The notes below the pieces were generated by a model. The model saw only the letters and a program-made list of their open reading frames with translations, had not been told where the DNA came from and searched no databases. A stretch of DNA of 64,000 bases from Mycobacterium sp. 050128 (GTDB lineage Bacteria; Actinomycetota; Actinomycetes; Mycobacteriales; Mycobacteriaceae). The stretch is taken from contig NZ_JAZGLW010000001.1 of the NCBI RefSeq assembly GCF_036409155.1, forward strand, positions 1,550,001-1,614,000, read 5' to 3'. Made by a program: the position numbers and the translations under genes. Positions 47,231 to 56,529 of the stretch are shown in pieces (positions within the stretch are counted from its first letter, which is position 1; every line of letters begins with the position of its first letter).

Positions 47231-48885
47231 CCCGGATGGCGCCCACCGCTCGCGCACTGACCCAGCGGGTCGCCGCCACGGCGCTGACGTGCCTGCTGGT
47301 TATCTTGATAGCGGGACTACCTGCGGCCCAAGCGATTCCACCGCCAGTAGTTGATCCAGGCCGGGTACCGGCCGACGGCAAGCCGGCGTCCGATCAGCCG
47401 ATGCGCCAAGCCTTCACCTGTGCACGGACGATTACCGTCGCCGATCCGAACGTGGTCCTGCCCGCGCCCGGCTTCACGATGCTCAACGTCAGCAAGGCCT
47501 GGCAGTATTCGACCGGCAACGGGGTGCCCGTCGCGGTCATCGACACCGGCATCAACCCGAGTCGCCGACTGCCGGTGGTGGCCGGTGGCGACTACATCAT
47601 GGGCGGTGACGGTCTGAGCGACTGCGACGCGCACGGCACCGTCGTGGCGTCCTTGATTGGCGCTGCGCCGCAAGGCATTCCGATGCCGGCCCCGATGCCG
47701 AGCGCCCCCGCCTTCCCGCCACCGGCGGGCCCGCCGGCAACCGATGCGGCAGCACCGCCACCCGGCGGGCCACCGCCGCCGCCCGCACCTCCGCCACCGC
47801 CCTCGCCGGTGACGATCACCCAAACGGTGGCACCGCCGCCGCCACCGCCCCCACCCGACGCGCCATCGAACGGGCCGGGGGACCCCGCGCCCGGACAGCC
47901 CGACGATCCCGAGGTGCCACCACCGCCCCCGGGCGCACCCGATGGAGTCGCGGGCATCGCGCCGCACGCGACCGTCATCTCCATCCGCCAGTCCTCGCGT
48001 GCCTTCGAGCCGGTGAACCCCGGCGGCGGCGACTTCGAGGGACGCAAGAAGGCCGGCACCATCGCGACACTGGCCAGCGCGATTGTGCACGCGGCCAACA
48101 TGGGCGCGAAGGTGATCAATATCAGTGTCACCGCCTGTGTTTCGGCCGCCGACCCGCTGGATCAGACCGCCATGGGCGCCGCGGTCTGGTACGCGGCCAC
48201 GGTCAAAGATGCGGTCATCGTCGCCGCGGCCGGCAATGACAACGAAGAAGGCTGCGCCCAAAACCCGACCTTCGACCCGCTCAACGCGTCCGATCCGCGC
48301 GACTGGCACCAGGTCAAGACGGTATCGTCGCCGTCCTGGTTCTCCGACTACGTGTTGTCGGTGGGTGCGGTCGACAACACCGGCGCACCGATCAACAAGA
48401 GCCTGGCCGGACCCTGGGTGGCCGCGGCGGCACCGGGCGTCGGGATCATGGGTCTGTCGCCGGAAACCGGGGGACCCGTGAACGCCTACCCGCCGATCCG
48501 GCCGGGCGAGAAGAACATGCCGTTCTGGGGCACCAGCTTTTCCGCGGCGTATGTCAGCGGGGTGGCGGCGTTGGTGCGGGCCAAATATCCGGGACTGTCC
48601 GCACACCAGATCATCAACAGGATTCTGCAGACCGCGCACAATCCACCCCGCGGTGTGGACAACCAGGTTGGCTACGGCGTGGTGGACCCGGTGGCCGCGC
48701 TGACCTTCGATGTGCCTGCGGGGGAACGGCTTTCACCCGGTGCCGCCAGTCGTGTTCTGCACCCGGCACCGCCGCCACCGCTACCGGATCACCGCGCCCG
48801 CAATGTCGCAATGATCTTCGCCGGTGTGGTGGCGGCGACGATCGCGGTCGTCGCGCTGATCGTTCGAGCGAGGCGCGAGCGATGA
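47227..48885 (+). CDS. mycP2: Mycosin MycP2 (membrane-anchored subtilisin-like protease)
   Basis: A 552-aa S8 protease of ESX-2 (Mtb MycP2 is about 550 aa). Signal sequence (VAATALTCLLVILIAGLPAAQA), catalytic Asp106 (VAVIDTGIN), His136 (DAHGT) and Ser437 (GTSFSAAY) are intact, with oxyanion Asn in AAAGNDNE. A Pro-rich loop of about 90 residues is inserted after His136, characteristic of MycP2. A C-terminal transmembrane helix (VAMIFAGVVAATIAVVALIV) and a short Arg tail end the protein. Mycosins stabilise the ESX complex on the periplasmic side. Confidence 0.95.
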   Translation: MTRMAPTARALTQRVAATALTCLLVILIAGLPAAQAIPPPVVDPGRVPADGKPASDQPMRQAFTCARTITVADPNVVLPAPGFTMLNVSKAWQYSTGNGVPVAVIDTGINPSRRLPVVAGGDYIMGGDGLSDCDAHGTVVASLIGAAPQGIPMPAPMPSAPAFPPPAGPPATDAAAPPPGGPPPPPAPPPPPSPVTITQTVAPPPPPPPPDAPSNGPGDPAPGQPDDPEVPPPPPGAPDGVAGIAPHATVISIRQSSRAFEPVNPGGGDFEGRKKAGTIATLASAIVHAANMGAKVINISVTACVSAADPLDQTAMGAAVWYAATVKDAVIVAAAGNDNEEGCAQNPTFDPLNASDPRDWHQVKTVSSPSWFSDYVLSVGAVDNTGAPINKSLAGPWVAAAAPGVGIMGLSPETGGPVNAYPPIRPGEKNMPFWGTSFSAAYVSGVAALVRAKYPGLSAHQIINRILQTAHNPPRGVDNQVGYGVVDPVAALTFDVPAGERLSPGAASRVLHPAPPPPLPDHRARNVAMIFAGVVAATIAVVALIVRARRER

Positions 48886-50423
48886 CCGCTGCCACGAAGC
48901 TGACGATCATCTTCGCCATCTTCATCGCCGCCACGATTGGATGGGCGGTCGGCGGATACCCCGGTGCGGCAGCGGGTTTGGTGATCGGGATCGCGCTCGG
49001 CGTGATCCGATGGCGCGGCCAGCCGATGTGGTCCTGGTTGATCCTGTGGCTTCGGCGCCGTCGCCCGATCGCGTGGACGGAGCCGCTCACGGTGGCCAAT
49101 GACCGTGCCGGCGGCGGCATCCGCTGCCAGGACGGCGTCGCCGTGGCCGCGGTCCAGCTGCTCGGAAAGGCGCACGCACCAACGCTGTTCACCGGTTCGA
49201 CCGCGACCTATACCGAAAACTCCTTCGACGTCACCGAGCTGATGCCGCTGCTGCACCAGAGCCTGGGCCTCACCCTGGATTCGCTGAGCGTGGTCACCGT
49301 GGGCGCCCGCCGTCGCAGCACGGGCGACTATCCGCGGGTGTACGACACGCTGATCGGCACACCGCCCTATGCCGGCCAGCGCGAGACGTGGCTCATCGTG
49401 CGCATCGCGGCCCTGGGCAATGTCGAGGCGCTGCGCGGGCGCACCTCGCTCGGCACCGCCACCCTCGCGGCCGCCCAGCGAATCGGCGCGGCGCTGCGGC
49501 AACGCGGCATCCGCGCCAAGGTCGCCACCGCCACCGACATCGTCGAGATGGAGCGGCGGTTGGGCCGCTCCGCGCTGGACGTCTCGAATCGGCGGTGGCG
49601 ATCGGTGCGCGGCGACAGCGGGTGGTTGACCACCTATTGGTACCGGCCCGGCGACATCACCTCGGAGACGCTGGCCGAAGCATGGTCGGCACGCGTCGAC
49701 GGGATTGTGCAGAACATCACGCTTTTCGGTGACGGCACCGCGACGGCCACCGTCACCGTACGCAGCGCCCAGCCACCGTCGGCGTCATTGAGCATGCGAC
49801 TGAAGACCTTGCGGGGCGAGCAGGCACAGGCCGTCGCCGCGAGTCTGTGCGGACCGCTGCCACCTTTGCGCGGCATCCGTCGTGGGGTGCTGCACGGTCC
49901 GCTCGTCCTCCCGATCGGGCCGTCGGGTGTGCTGCTCGGCAAGGTCGCCGGCGGGAATCGGATGCTGCTGCCGCTCGACGACGCCGGGGAGTTCAGCCGG
50001 GTGCATGTCGCCGCAGAGGACGCGCTGGCCAAGCGGTTCATCATCCGCCTGGCCGGTGCCGGCGAGCGGATCACGGTGCACACTCGAAACATGCAGCGGT
50101 GGGCCAGTGTTCGGATGCCGGACGTCGCCGTGACCGACCAGCCTAAGCCGGTGTCGGGCACCACGGTCAGCGTCGTCGACGGCAGCATGTCGCCGGCGCC
50201 GCGACCGAGCACCCTGATCTCGATCGGCGCGCCGGGCGAGCCGTACCGGGGAACCGCAAACGTGTTGATCACCCAGACGGGTCCGGCGACGGTCGATGTG
50301 ATCGCAGCCGACGGTCACCTGTATGAGGTGGAAGTCGAGCTATTCCGCGCCGAGAATAGGTACGTATCGTCGGAACCGATGGCATTGCGAACCCCTGATC
50401 TCGAAGCGGTGGACACCCCATGA
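48882..50423 (+). CDS. eccE2: ESX-2 type VII membrane component EccE
   Basis: A 513-aa protein with two N-terminal transmembrane helices (KLTIIFAIFIAATIGWAVGG and GAAAGLVIGIALGVIRW) and a periplasmic/peripheral EccE domain (GGGIRCQDGVAVAAVQLLGK, YWYRPGDI). EccE is at the outer edge of the ESX membrane complex. It overlaps both neighbours by 4 bases (ATGA), so mycP2-eccE2-eccA2 are translationally coupled. Similarity to the EccE1 further on is limited to the general fold. Confidence 0.92.
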   Translation: MTAATKLTIIFAIFIAATIGWAVGGYPGAAAGLVIGIALGVIRWRGQPMWSWLILWLRRRRPIAWTEPLTVANDRAGGGIRCQDGVAVAAVQLLGKAHAPTLFTGSTATYTENSFDVTELMPLLHQSLGLTLDSLSVVTVGARRRSTGDYPRVYDTLIGTPPYAGQRETWLIVRIAALGNVEALRGRTSLGTATLAAAQRIGAALRQRGIRAKVATATDIVEMERRLGRSALDVSNRRWRSVRGDSGWLTTYWYRPGDITSETLAEAWSARVDGIVQNITLFGDGTATATVTVRSAQPPSASLSMRLKTLRGEQAQAVAASLCGPLPPLRGIRRGVLHGPLVLPIGPSGVLLGKVAGGNRMLLPLDDAGEFSRVHVAAEDALAKRFIIRLAGAGERITVHTRNMQRWASVRMPDVAVTDQPKPVSGTTVSVVDGSMSPAPRPSTLISIGAPGEPYRGTANVLITQTGPATVDVIAADGHLYEVEVELFRAENRYVSSEPMALRTPDLEAVDTP

Positions 50424-52270
50424 CCAGCAGTACGACGCCGGCCGCCGCGCGAAAGTATTTTGACGCGGCGATGGCGTTGCTCGACAGCGACCCCGCCGCG
50501 GCCACGGCCCGGTTTCGGGAGGCAACCGAAGTCGACCCGTCGATGGCCGACGCCTGGCTGGGCCGGATCGCCGCGGGTGACGAGGCGTTGTCGACCGTCG
50601 AACAGCTCTACAACTACGGCAGCCGGCTGCACCGCGAGACCAACCGGATCGGTGCGCGACTGTCGGCCCCGATCAAAGCCGGGCCGTATCTGTCGATTTC
50701 GGTGACCGAGGCCTCGCATGCCGGCCTGGCGCTGGCGAGTGCGCTCATCGACGATCGCCAATACGAGAAAGCCGAAGCGCTGCTTGGTGATTCGACGTTG
50801 CTGGACACCTGGGAAAACCACCAGTGGAAGCAGTACATCGAGTCCTACCTGATGTTCGCCACCCAACGGTGGCCGGATGTCATCTCGGTGGCCGCGGCCA
50901 TCTTGCCACCGCAGGCCATCATCATGTCGGCGGTCACCGCGGCCACCTGCACGCTGGCGGCACATGCCGCGGCCCATCTCGGGCAGGCTCGCGTCGCGCT
51001 GGAATGGACCGACCGGGTCGAGCTGCGCGCCGGGTTCGGCGTCCCGACCGAGACGCGTCGTCAGCACCTCGAAACCGCGGTCACCGCAGTCGATCCCACC
51101 GACTTCCCGTTGATCGCCGCCGACCTCGCCTACGTGCGCGGGATGGCACATCGCCAGCTCGGCGAGGAGCCCAAGGCGCAGATCTGGCTGTCGAAGGCGA
51201 CGATCAACGGCGCATTGATCGAGCCGGCCAAACAAGCGCTGGCCGACCCCGCGCTGCAGTTGGTCGTCACCGACGAGGACGCCATCAGTTCGCGCACCAA
51301 CAAATGGGACGTGACCACCGAGCTGTCGGAGCAACAGCGACAGGAGGAGGAGCACCAGGAGCGGCGCACCGAACTGCTGCAGGAGGGCCGCGCGTTACTC
51401 GACAACCAAGTCGGGTTGGCCGACGTCAAACGCGCGGTCGCCGAACTCGAAGACCAGATCGAGGTTCGTGCGCTACGGCTGGCGGCGGGCCTGCCGGTGG
51501 CCAATCAGACCAACCACATGCTGCTGGTCGGACCGCCCGGCACCGGTAAGACCACTACCGCCGAGGCGCTCGGCAAGATCTACGCCGGGCTGGGCATCGT
51601 GCGTCATCCGGAGATCGTCGAAGTCAAGCGGGCGGATTTCTGCGGCGAGCACATCGGCGCATCGGGGCCGAAGACCAACGAGCTGATCAACCGATCGCTG
51701 GGCCGCATCCTGTTCATGGACGAGTTCTATTCGCTGGTGGAACGCCACCAGGACGGTCGGCCGGACATGATCGGCATGGAGGCGGTCAACCAGCTGCTGG
51801 TCGCGCTCGAGGTGCACCGGTTCGACTTCTGCTTCATCGGCGCGGGATACGAAAAGGAAGTCGACGAATTCCTCACCGTGAACCCGGGTCTGGCGGGCCG
51901 GTTCAACCGCAAACTGCGCTTCGAGTCCTACACACCCGATGAGTTGGTGGAAATCGCCGTCCGCTACGGCAAGCCGCGCGCCACGGTTCTCGAACCCGCC
52001 ACCGCCGAGGCGCTGAGCGCCGCCTGCGCAACATTACGCGGGTACCGCGCACCCGATGGCCAGCACGGTATCGACGTCATGCACAACGGCCGGTTCGCGC
52101 GCAATGTCGTTGAGCGAGCGGAACGGTTGCGCGACTCGCGGGTGGCCGCGCAGCACCGTGTCGACAAAGGGTCGGTGACCGTCGAGGATCTGCAAACGCT
52201 ACGTACCCAGGACGTCGTTGCGGCGGTGCGGGACGCGTGTGCGGAAAAGCATGTGCCGATAGTGCTTTGA
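50420..52270 (+). CDS. eccA2: ESX-2 cytosolic AAA+ ATPase EccA
   Basis: A 616-aa CbbX-type AAA+ protein (Mtb EccA2 is about 619 aa). The N-terminal half is a TPR-like helical array (AAARKYFDAAMALLDSDPAAA, YEKAEALLGDS). The C-terminal ATPase has Walker A GPPGTGKT (371-378), Walker B ILFMDEFY and an arginine-finger region (GLAGRFNRKLRFESY). EccA is thought to dissociate EspG from PE-PPE clients or act on Esx substrates. It ends the ESX-2 part; a 155-base gap follows. Confidence 0.95.
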   Translation: MTSSTTPAAARKYFDAAMALLDSDPAAATARFREATEVDPSMADAWLGRIAAGDEALSTVEQLYNYGSRLHRETNRIGARLSAPIKAGPYLSISVTEASHAGLALASALIDDRQYEKAEALLGDSTLLDTWENHQWKQYIESYLMFATQRWPDVISVAAAILPPQAIIMSAVTAATCTLAAHAAAHLGQARVALEWTDRVELRAGFGVPTETRRQHLETAVTAVDPTDFPLIAADLAYVRGMAHRQLGEEPKAQIWLSKATINGALIEPAKQALADPALQLVVTDEDAISSRTNKWDVTTELSEQQRQEEEHQERRTELLQEGRALLDNQVGLADVKRAVAELEDQIEVRALRLAAGLPVANQTNHMLLVGPPGTGKTTTAEALGKIYAGLGIVRHPEIVEVKRADFCGEHIGASGPKTNELINRSLGRILFMDEFYSLVERHQDGRPDMIGMEAVNQLLVALEVHRFDFCFIGAGYEKEVDEFLTVNPGLAGRFNRKLRFESYTPDELVEIAVRYGKPRATVLEPATAEALSAACATLRGYRAPDGQHGIDVMHNGRFARNVVERAERLRDSRVAAQHRVDKGSVTVEDLQTLRTQDVVAAVRDACAEKHVPIVL

Positions 52271-52332
52271 TCAGCCCGGATCCGCGAGCGGAGGCGCTCG
52301 GGCGCGCAGGTGCCAGCGTTGCGGGAAACCCG

Positions 52333-52360
52333 TTGTCGGCGCAGCCGGAAAGCTTAAGAT
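52333..52360 (+). promoter_or_regulatory. Putative promoter of mycP1-eccE1
   Basis: TTGTCG (52333-52338), a 16-base spacer and TAAGAT (52355-52360) lie in the 155-base gap between eccA2 and mycP1, compatible with separate transcription of the ESX-1 remnant. Confidence 0.35.
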
Positions 52361-52425
52361 GCACGCAGGCCCGCGACCGGGATAGTGCGGTGGCGAAACA
52401 AGGCTGACGAATGGAGCGTCCGGCG

Positions 52426-53772
52426 GTGCACCGTATCTTGCTGATCACGGTGGCGTTGCTGCTAGCCATGGTCAGTGCACCTCCCGCCGTGGCGGTATCG
52501 CCACCGTTGATCGACTCGACGGCGGTTCCACCCGATGTGACGGGTCCCGATCAGCCCCTGGAGCAGAAGCGTGTCTGTAAGGCGCCGTTGTCACTGCCGG
52601 GCACCAATTTCCACGACGCACCGTGGCCCAATACCTACCTCGGGATCACCCAGGCCCAGAAGTTCGCGACGGGAGCCGGCGTCACGGTGGCCGTGATCGA
52701 TACCGGGGTGGACGCCTCGCCCCGGGTTCCGGCCGAGCCTGGTGGCGACTTCGTCGTCAAGGACGGCAACGGGCTCTCCGATTGCGACTCGCACGGGACG
52801 CTCACCGCGTCGATCATCGCCGGGCGGCCCTCGCTGACCGACGGATTCGTCGGTGTCGCACCCGACGCGCGTTTGGTCTCGGTGCGCCAGACGTCGGAGG
52901 CCTTCGAGCCGAAGGATTCCCAACCCGACCAAAGCGACCCGAACGCGACGCCGGCCGCCGGCTCCGTACGCAGCTTGGCCCGCGCGGTGGTGCACGCGGC
53001 CAATCTGGGTGCCGGAGTGATCAACATCAGCGAGGCGGCCTGCTTCAAGGCGAAAAAGCAGGTCGACGAGACCACCTTGGGTGGCGCGCTCAACTACGCG
53101 GTCAACGTCAAGGGCGCCGTGGTCGTCGTCGCGGCCGGCAACGTCGGCGGGGATTGCCAGCAGAATCCGCCGCCCGACGCGGCCATTCCCTCCGATCCCC
53201 GCGGCTGGCAAGTGGTTCAGACGATTGTCACGCCGGCCTGGTACGCGCCACTGGTGCTGACCGTCGGGGGCGTCGGGCAAAACGGGGCACCGAGCGAATT
53301 TTCGATGCACGGACCGTGGGTGAGTGTGGCCGCCGCCGCCGACAACGTGATCGCGCTCGGCCCCGGCGGCGACCCGGTGGATGCGTTGTCGGGCAAGGAG
53401 GGCCCGGTGCCGATCGCGGGGACCTCGTTCGCGGCGGCGTACGTGTCCGGTCTGGCGGCGCTGGTGCGGCAGAAATTCCCCGACCTGACGCCGGCGCAGG
53501 TCATGCACCGGATCGTTGCGACGGCGCGCCACCCCGGGGGCGGCGTGGACGATGCCGTCGGTACGGGCATCATCGATGCGGTCGCGGCGCTCACCTGGGA
53601 CGTGCCCACCGGGCCGCCGACGACGGTGGATCCGGTCAAAGCGATTCAAGCCCCGGTGCCGGTGCCGGGCCCCGATCACGGGCCGATCGATGCTGTCACG
53701 ATGGGGGTCATGGGTTTGCTCGTCGCGCTGGGCCTGGCCGCGCTCGTCGGGCGAGCACTGAAACGGGACTGA
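52426..53772 (+). CDS. mycP1: Mycosin MycP1 (ESX-1-type)
   Basis: A 448-aa subtilisin-like protease closely similar to Mtb MycP1 (446 aa), unlike the neighbouring MycP2. It has a signal peptide (ILLITVALLLAMVSAPPAVA), catalytic Asp92 (VAVIDTGVD), His123 (DSHGT) and Ser334 (GTSFAAAY), and a C-terminal transmembrane helix (MGVMGLLVALGLAALVG). GTG at 52426 aligns with the Mtb start; ATG at 52411 is an alternative. In Mtb, MycP1 cleaves EspB and stabilises ESX-1; espB and the rest of ESX-1 are missing here. Confidence 0.94.
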   Translation: MHRILLITVALLLAMVSAPPAVAVSPPLIDSTAVPPDVTGPDQPLEQKRVCKAPLSLPGTNFHDAPWPNTYLGITQAQKFATGAGVTVAVIDTGVDASPRVPAEPGGDFVVKDGNGLSDCDSHGTLTASIIAGRPSLTDGFVGVAPDARLVSVRQTSEAFEPKDSQPDQSDPNATPAAGSVRSLARAVVHAANLGAGVINISEAACFKAKKQVDETTLGGALNYAVNVKGAVVVVAAGNVGGDCQQNPPPDAAIPSDPRGWQVVQTIVTPAWYAPLVLTVGGVGQNGAPSEFSMHGPWVSVAAAADNVIALGPGGDPVDALSGKEGPVPIAGTSFAAAYVSGLAALVRQKFPDLTPAQVMHRIVATARHPGGGVDDAVGTGIIDAVAALTWDVPTGPPTTVDPVKAIQAPVPVPGPDHGPIDAVTMGVMGLLVALGLAALVGRALKRD

Positions 53773-53780
53773 CGAAGCCC

Positions 53781-55181
53781 ATGCGATCACTACGACTCCG
53801 GTTCAGCAGCGGTCACGCGATGTGGGCGGCCGCGCTGGCTCCGCTGTGCATCCTGCTGTTCATGGGGACGCGCTACGAGTGGGCCGGCCCAACCCTGGTG
53901 GGGGTCGGCGCCGTGATCGCGACGGTCACCTTCCGCGGCCGGCGGCTCACCGGCTGGGTGGTGGCGATGTTCGCTTGGCTGCTGCGGCATCGCCGGTCAC
54001 TCGAACTCCCCTCCGAGGCCGAGGTCGGTGCCACCGTCCTGCCCGGCGACCACGTGGCCGTGCGCTGGCAAGGCGAGCATCTGGTCGCGGTCATCGAGCT
54101 CATTCCGCGGCCGTTCACGCCGACGGTGGTCGTCGACGGGAAGGCGAACACCGACGATGTGGTCGACACGCGGTTGCTCGAGCAACTGCTCGCGGTGCAC
54201 TGCCCCGACTTGGAGGCCGAGGTGGTGTCGGCCGGCTTCCGGGTGGGCAAGACGGCGTCCGCGGAGGTGCTGAATTTGTACCGGGAAGTGATCGGTCGTG
54301 ACCCCGCGCCGGCGTACCGGCGGACCTGGATCGTGATGCGCGCCGACCCGCTGCGCGCTCAGGCGTCGGCGCGGCGGCGCGACGAGGGCGCCGCGGGGAT
54401 CGCCCGCTACCTGGTGGCGTCGACCACGCGGATCGCCGACCGGTTGGCCAGCCACGGCGTCGATGCCGAATGTGCACGCAGTTTCGACGATTTCGACCAC
54501 GCGACCGAGATCAGCTTCGTGCGGGAGAAGTGGTCGAAGATCAAGGGGCAGGACAACTTCACCGCCGCCTACATCGCGCCGGGCGGCCCGGATGTGTGGT
54601 GGTCGGCGCCGGCCGATCACACCATCACCCGGGTCCGCATCGCCGCGGGGATGGCGCCGCGCTCCACGGTGCTGCTGACCACGGCGAAGAAAGCGAAAAG
54701 ACCGCGCGGCTTTTCGCGCGTATCGGGTGGGCAGCGTGCCGCGCTGCAAGGCCAGACCGTCGTCTCCGGCCGCCACTGGCAACTGCCGATCGGCTCGGCG
54801 GGCGTACTGGTCGGCGAGACGGCGAGCCAGTATCCGGTCTACATGCCGTTCGACGATGTCGACGCGAGCATCAACCTGGGTGATGCCCGGGCATTCATGC
54901 AATTCGCCGTCCGTGCGGCGGCCGCGGGCGGAACCGTGACGCTCGCAGCGCATTTCCAGGAATTCGCCGATCTGATCGGCGCGAACGTCGGGCCGGAGTC
55001 GAAGGTGTCGTGGCCGCACGCGACAACGTATCTGGGCCGGCATTCCGGGGTGGACCGGGTGATCTTGCGCAACAACGTGATCAGCACCCCACGGCACCGC
55101 CAATTGCCGATCCAACCGGTTTCCCAGCCCGACGAAAGCCGCTATCTGAGCGCGCTGCCCGGTAGGCGCGAAGGCTCCTGA
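53781..55181 (+). CDS. eccE1: ESX-1-type membrane component EccE1
   Basis: A 466-aa protein (Mtb EccE1 is about 462 aa) 8 bases after mycP1. There are two N-terminal transmembrane helices (MWAAALAPLCILLFMG and GPTLVGVGAVIATVTF), then the EccE domain (GDHVAVRWQGEHLVAVIEL, WSAPADHTITRVRIA) and the C-terminus RYLSALPGRREGS. A much longer open frame continues upstream but there it only shadows mycP1; the ATG at 53781 is the family start. Confidence 0.92.
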   Translation: MRSLRLRFSSGHAMWAAALAPLCILLFMGTRYEWAGPTLVGVGAVIATVTFRGRRLTGWVVAMFAWLLRHRRSLELPSEAEVGATVLPGDHVAVRWQGEHLVAVIELIPRPFTPTVVVDGKANTDDVVDTRLLEQLLAVHCPDLEAEVVSAGFRVGKTASAEVLNLYREVIGRDPAPAYRRTWIVMRADPLRAQASARRRDEGAAGIARYLVASTTRIADRLASHGVDAECARSFDDFDHATEISFVREKWSKIKGQDNFTAAYIAPGGPDVWWSAPADHTITRVRIAAGMAPRSTVLLTTAKKAKRPRGFSRVSGGQRAALQGQTVVSGRHWQLPIGSAGVLVGETASQYPVYMPFDDVDASINLGDARAFMQFAVRAAAAGGTVTLAAHFQEFADLIGANVGPESKVSWPHATTYLGRHSGVDRVILRNNVISTPRHRQLPIQPVSQPDESRYLSALPGRREGS

Positions 55182-55329
55182 CGCCCTAGCTCAGGGCACC
55201 GGGTTGGCCCAGATGAACAGGTATTTAACTGTCTTCGGGGTACTGCGGGTCGCCTTACACTAAGAGTCTGCGTGGCCGAGGCACTCGCCCAGGCAGGCCG
55301 GCTATCCCCGACGCGAAGGAAGATCTGAC

Positions 55330-55677
55330 GTGCAACCACAAGAGCACCCGCAGGCCACTGCGGTCATGGACGAGTTCAAGAAGTTCGGCGACGTCCTCGA
55401 GGGCGCCTTGAAGCAGCGGGGCACCGGCTCCTTCACGGCCAAGGACGAATCGGAGACCGTCGAGGTGGTCATCAACGGTGACATGTGTGTGACGCAGGTT
55501 CACATCGAGGACGGCCTGCTGCGGTTGGGCGCCGAAACAGTGCAGGAGCGCATCAACGAGGCGCTCGCGAAGGCCACCTCCGAGGCGGCGGCGAGCATCG
55601 AGGCGAGCCAGGCGGAGACCTTCGAAAAGCTGTCCAAGATCGTCGATTCGCTGCAGAAGATCGCCGGAGAGGATTAG
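55330..55677 (+). CDS. espL: EspL-like YbaB/EbfC-family protein
   Basis: A 115-aa protein, the same length as Mtb EspL (Rv3880c) and with the same core: LKQRGTGSFTAKDESETVEV, NGDMCVTQVHIEDGLLRLGAETVQERINEAL split over two blocks, and a C-terminal helix. YbaB-like proteins bind DNA or act as chaperones; EspL stabilises EspE, EspF and EspH in ESX-1 organisms. None of those partners is in this window. In Mtb espB lies between eccE1 and espL; here the 148-base gap has no espB. A -10-like TACACT is at 55256-55261. Confidence 0.88.
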   Translation: MQPQEHPQATAVMDEFKKFGDVLEGALKQRGTGSFTAKDESETVEVVINGDMCVTQVHIEDGLLRLGAETVQERINEALAKATSEAAASIEASQAETFEKLSKIVDSLQKIAGED

Positions 55678-55731
55678 GCGAACCGACATTTTCGCTGCGG
55701 CGGGCGACCGTTCAGGGGATACGGTCAAGCC

Positions 55732-56517
55732 GTGCAGCTGTTTGTCGTGGGGCCGCCGAGGTCCGGGTTGACCATCGTCACCCAGTTCCTCAACGACCAT
55801 GAAGACATCAAGATCTTCGACGAGATCGATCTGATCGAAGTCGATCGGTCCGGGGGGCCGGTCGTGGGAACTTTGGCGGCCTTCCTGCTCGAGCGTGACC
55901 GCTACCAGGCTTATCGGCGCCGCCTGCAGGAGACGGCGGACCCGGCCCAGGCCCTGCGGGCGATCATGAGCGAAATCGCCCGGCCCTGCCCGATCTGGGG
56001 CGAGAAGAACCCGAGGTATGCGATGCGGCTGGCGGGCCTGCGGCGATGCTTTCCCGAGGCTGTCGTCCTGTTCGTGCTGCGCGATCCGCGTGAGGTGGTG
56101 AACTCGTATCTGCTGCACCGGGATTCGGACCAGCGCACCGATTTGGACTTCTGGATCAAGGACACGGTTGCCGACGCCCTCGCGCTGGTGGAAGGTTCCC
56201 TGGATCCGCTGGCGGCTGACGACGCAGCGTTGGTGACGCTGCGCTACGAAGCCTTTGCGGCTCAGCCCAGGGAGACGCTCGACACCGCCTTGCAGCCGTG
56301 GGGTCTGAGGTTTTCCGACAACGCGGTCGCATCGGCTCATCACGCCCCGGAGACGGTCGGCGACAACCAGTTCTACCGTAGTGGCGCCCCGCTGCCGTGG
56401 AAGGCCGGTAACCTCGCGCCGCTTCGCCGGGCACCATCGCGCCGGGCCCGCATCGATGCCGACGACCCGACCTGGTCCCAGGTCGATGCCCTGGCGCAGC
56501 GCTTCGGTTACAACTGA
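55732..56517 (+). CDS. Sulfotransferase-family protein
   Basis: A 261-aa PAPS-dependent sulfotransferase-like protein. The 5'-phosphosulfate loop is VVGPPRSGLT (residues 5-14; usual form PRSGTT), and the 3'-phosphate loop is VLRDPREVVNSYLLHRD. WGEKNPRYAMRL in between is typical of the bacterial stf family. There is no signal or transmembrane segment, so it is cytosolic. The GTG start is 54 bases after espL; gene order and spacing suggest it begins the rightward accessory operon (sulfotransferase, two GT9, DUF4254). The acceptor is unknown. Confidence 0.85.
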   Translation: MQLFVVGPPRSGLTIVTQFLNDHEDIKIFDEIDLIEVDRSGGPVVGTLAAFLLERDRYQAYRRRLQETADPAQALRAIMSEIARPCPIWGEKNPRYAMRLAGLRRCFPEAVVLFVLRDPREVVNSYLLHRDSDQRTDLDFWIKDTVADALALVEGSLDPLAADDAALVTLRYEAFAAQPRETLDTALQPWGLRFSDNAVASAHHAPETVGDNQFYRSGAPLPWKAGNLAPLRRAPSRRARIDADDPTWSQVDALAQRFGYN

Positions 56518-56529
56518 CCAGGTCTGCGG

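Noticed and set aside
52623..53780. A long open frame running through mycP1 into eccE1 that could be read as one 852-aa protein
   Set aside because: The part before 53781 overlaps mycP1 in another frame and is Arg/Gly-rich without domain features. The ATG at 53781 is the EccE family start.
43116..55677. Pseudogenes in the reduced ESX locus
   Set aside because: Each gene has family-normal length, no internal stop or frameshift, and key motifs (Walker A/B, Asp-His-Ser) intact, so decay is by gene loss rather than by point disruption.
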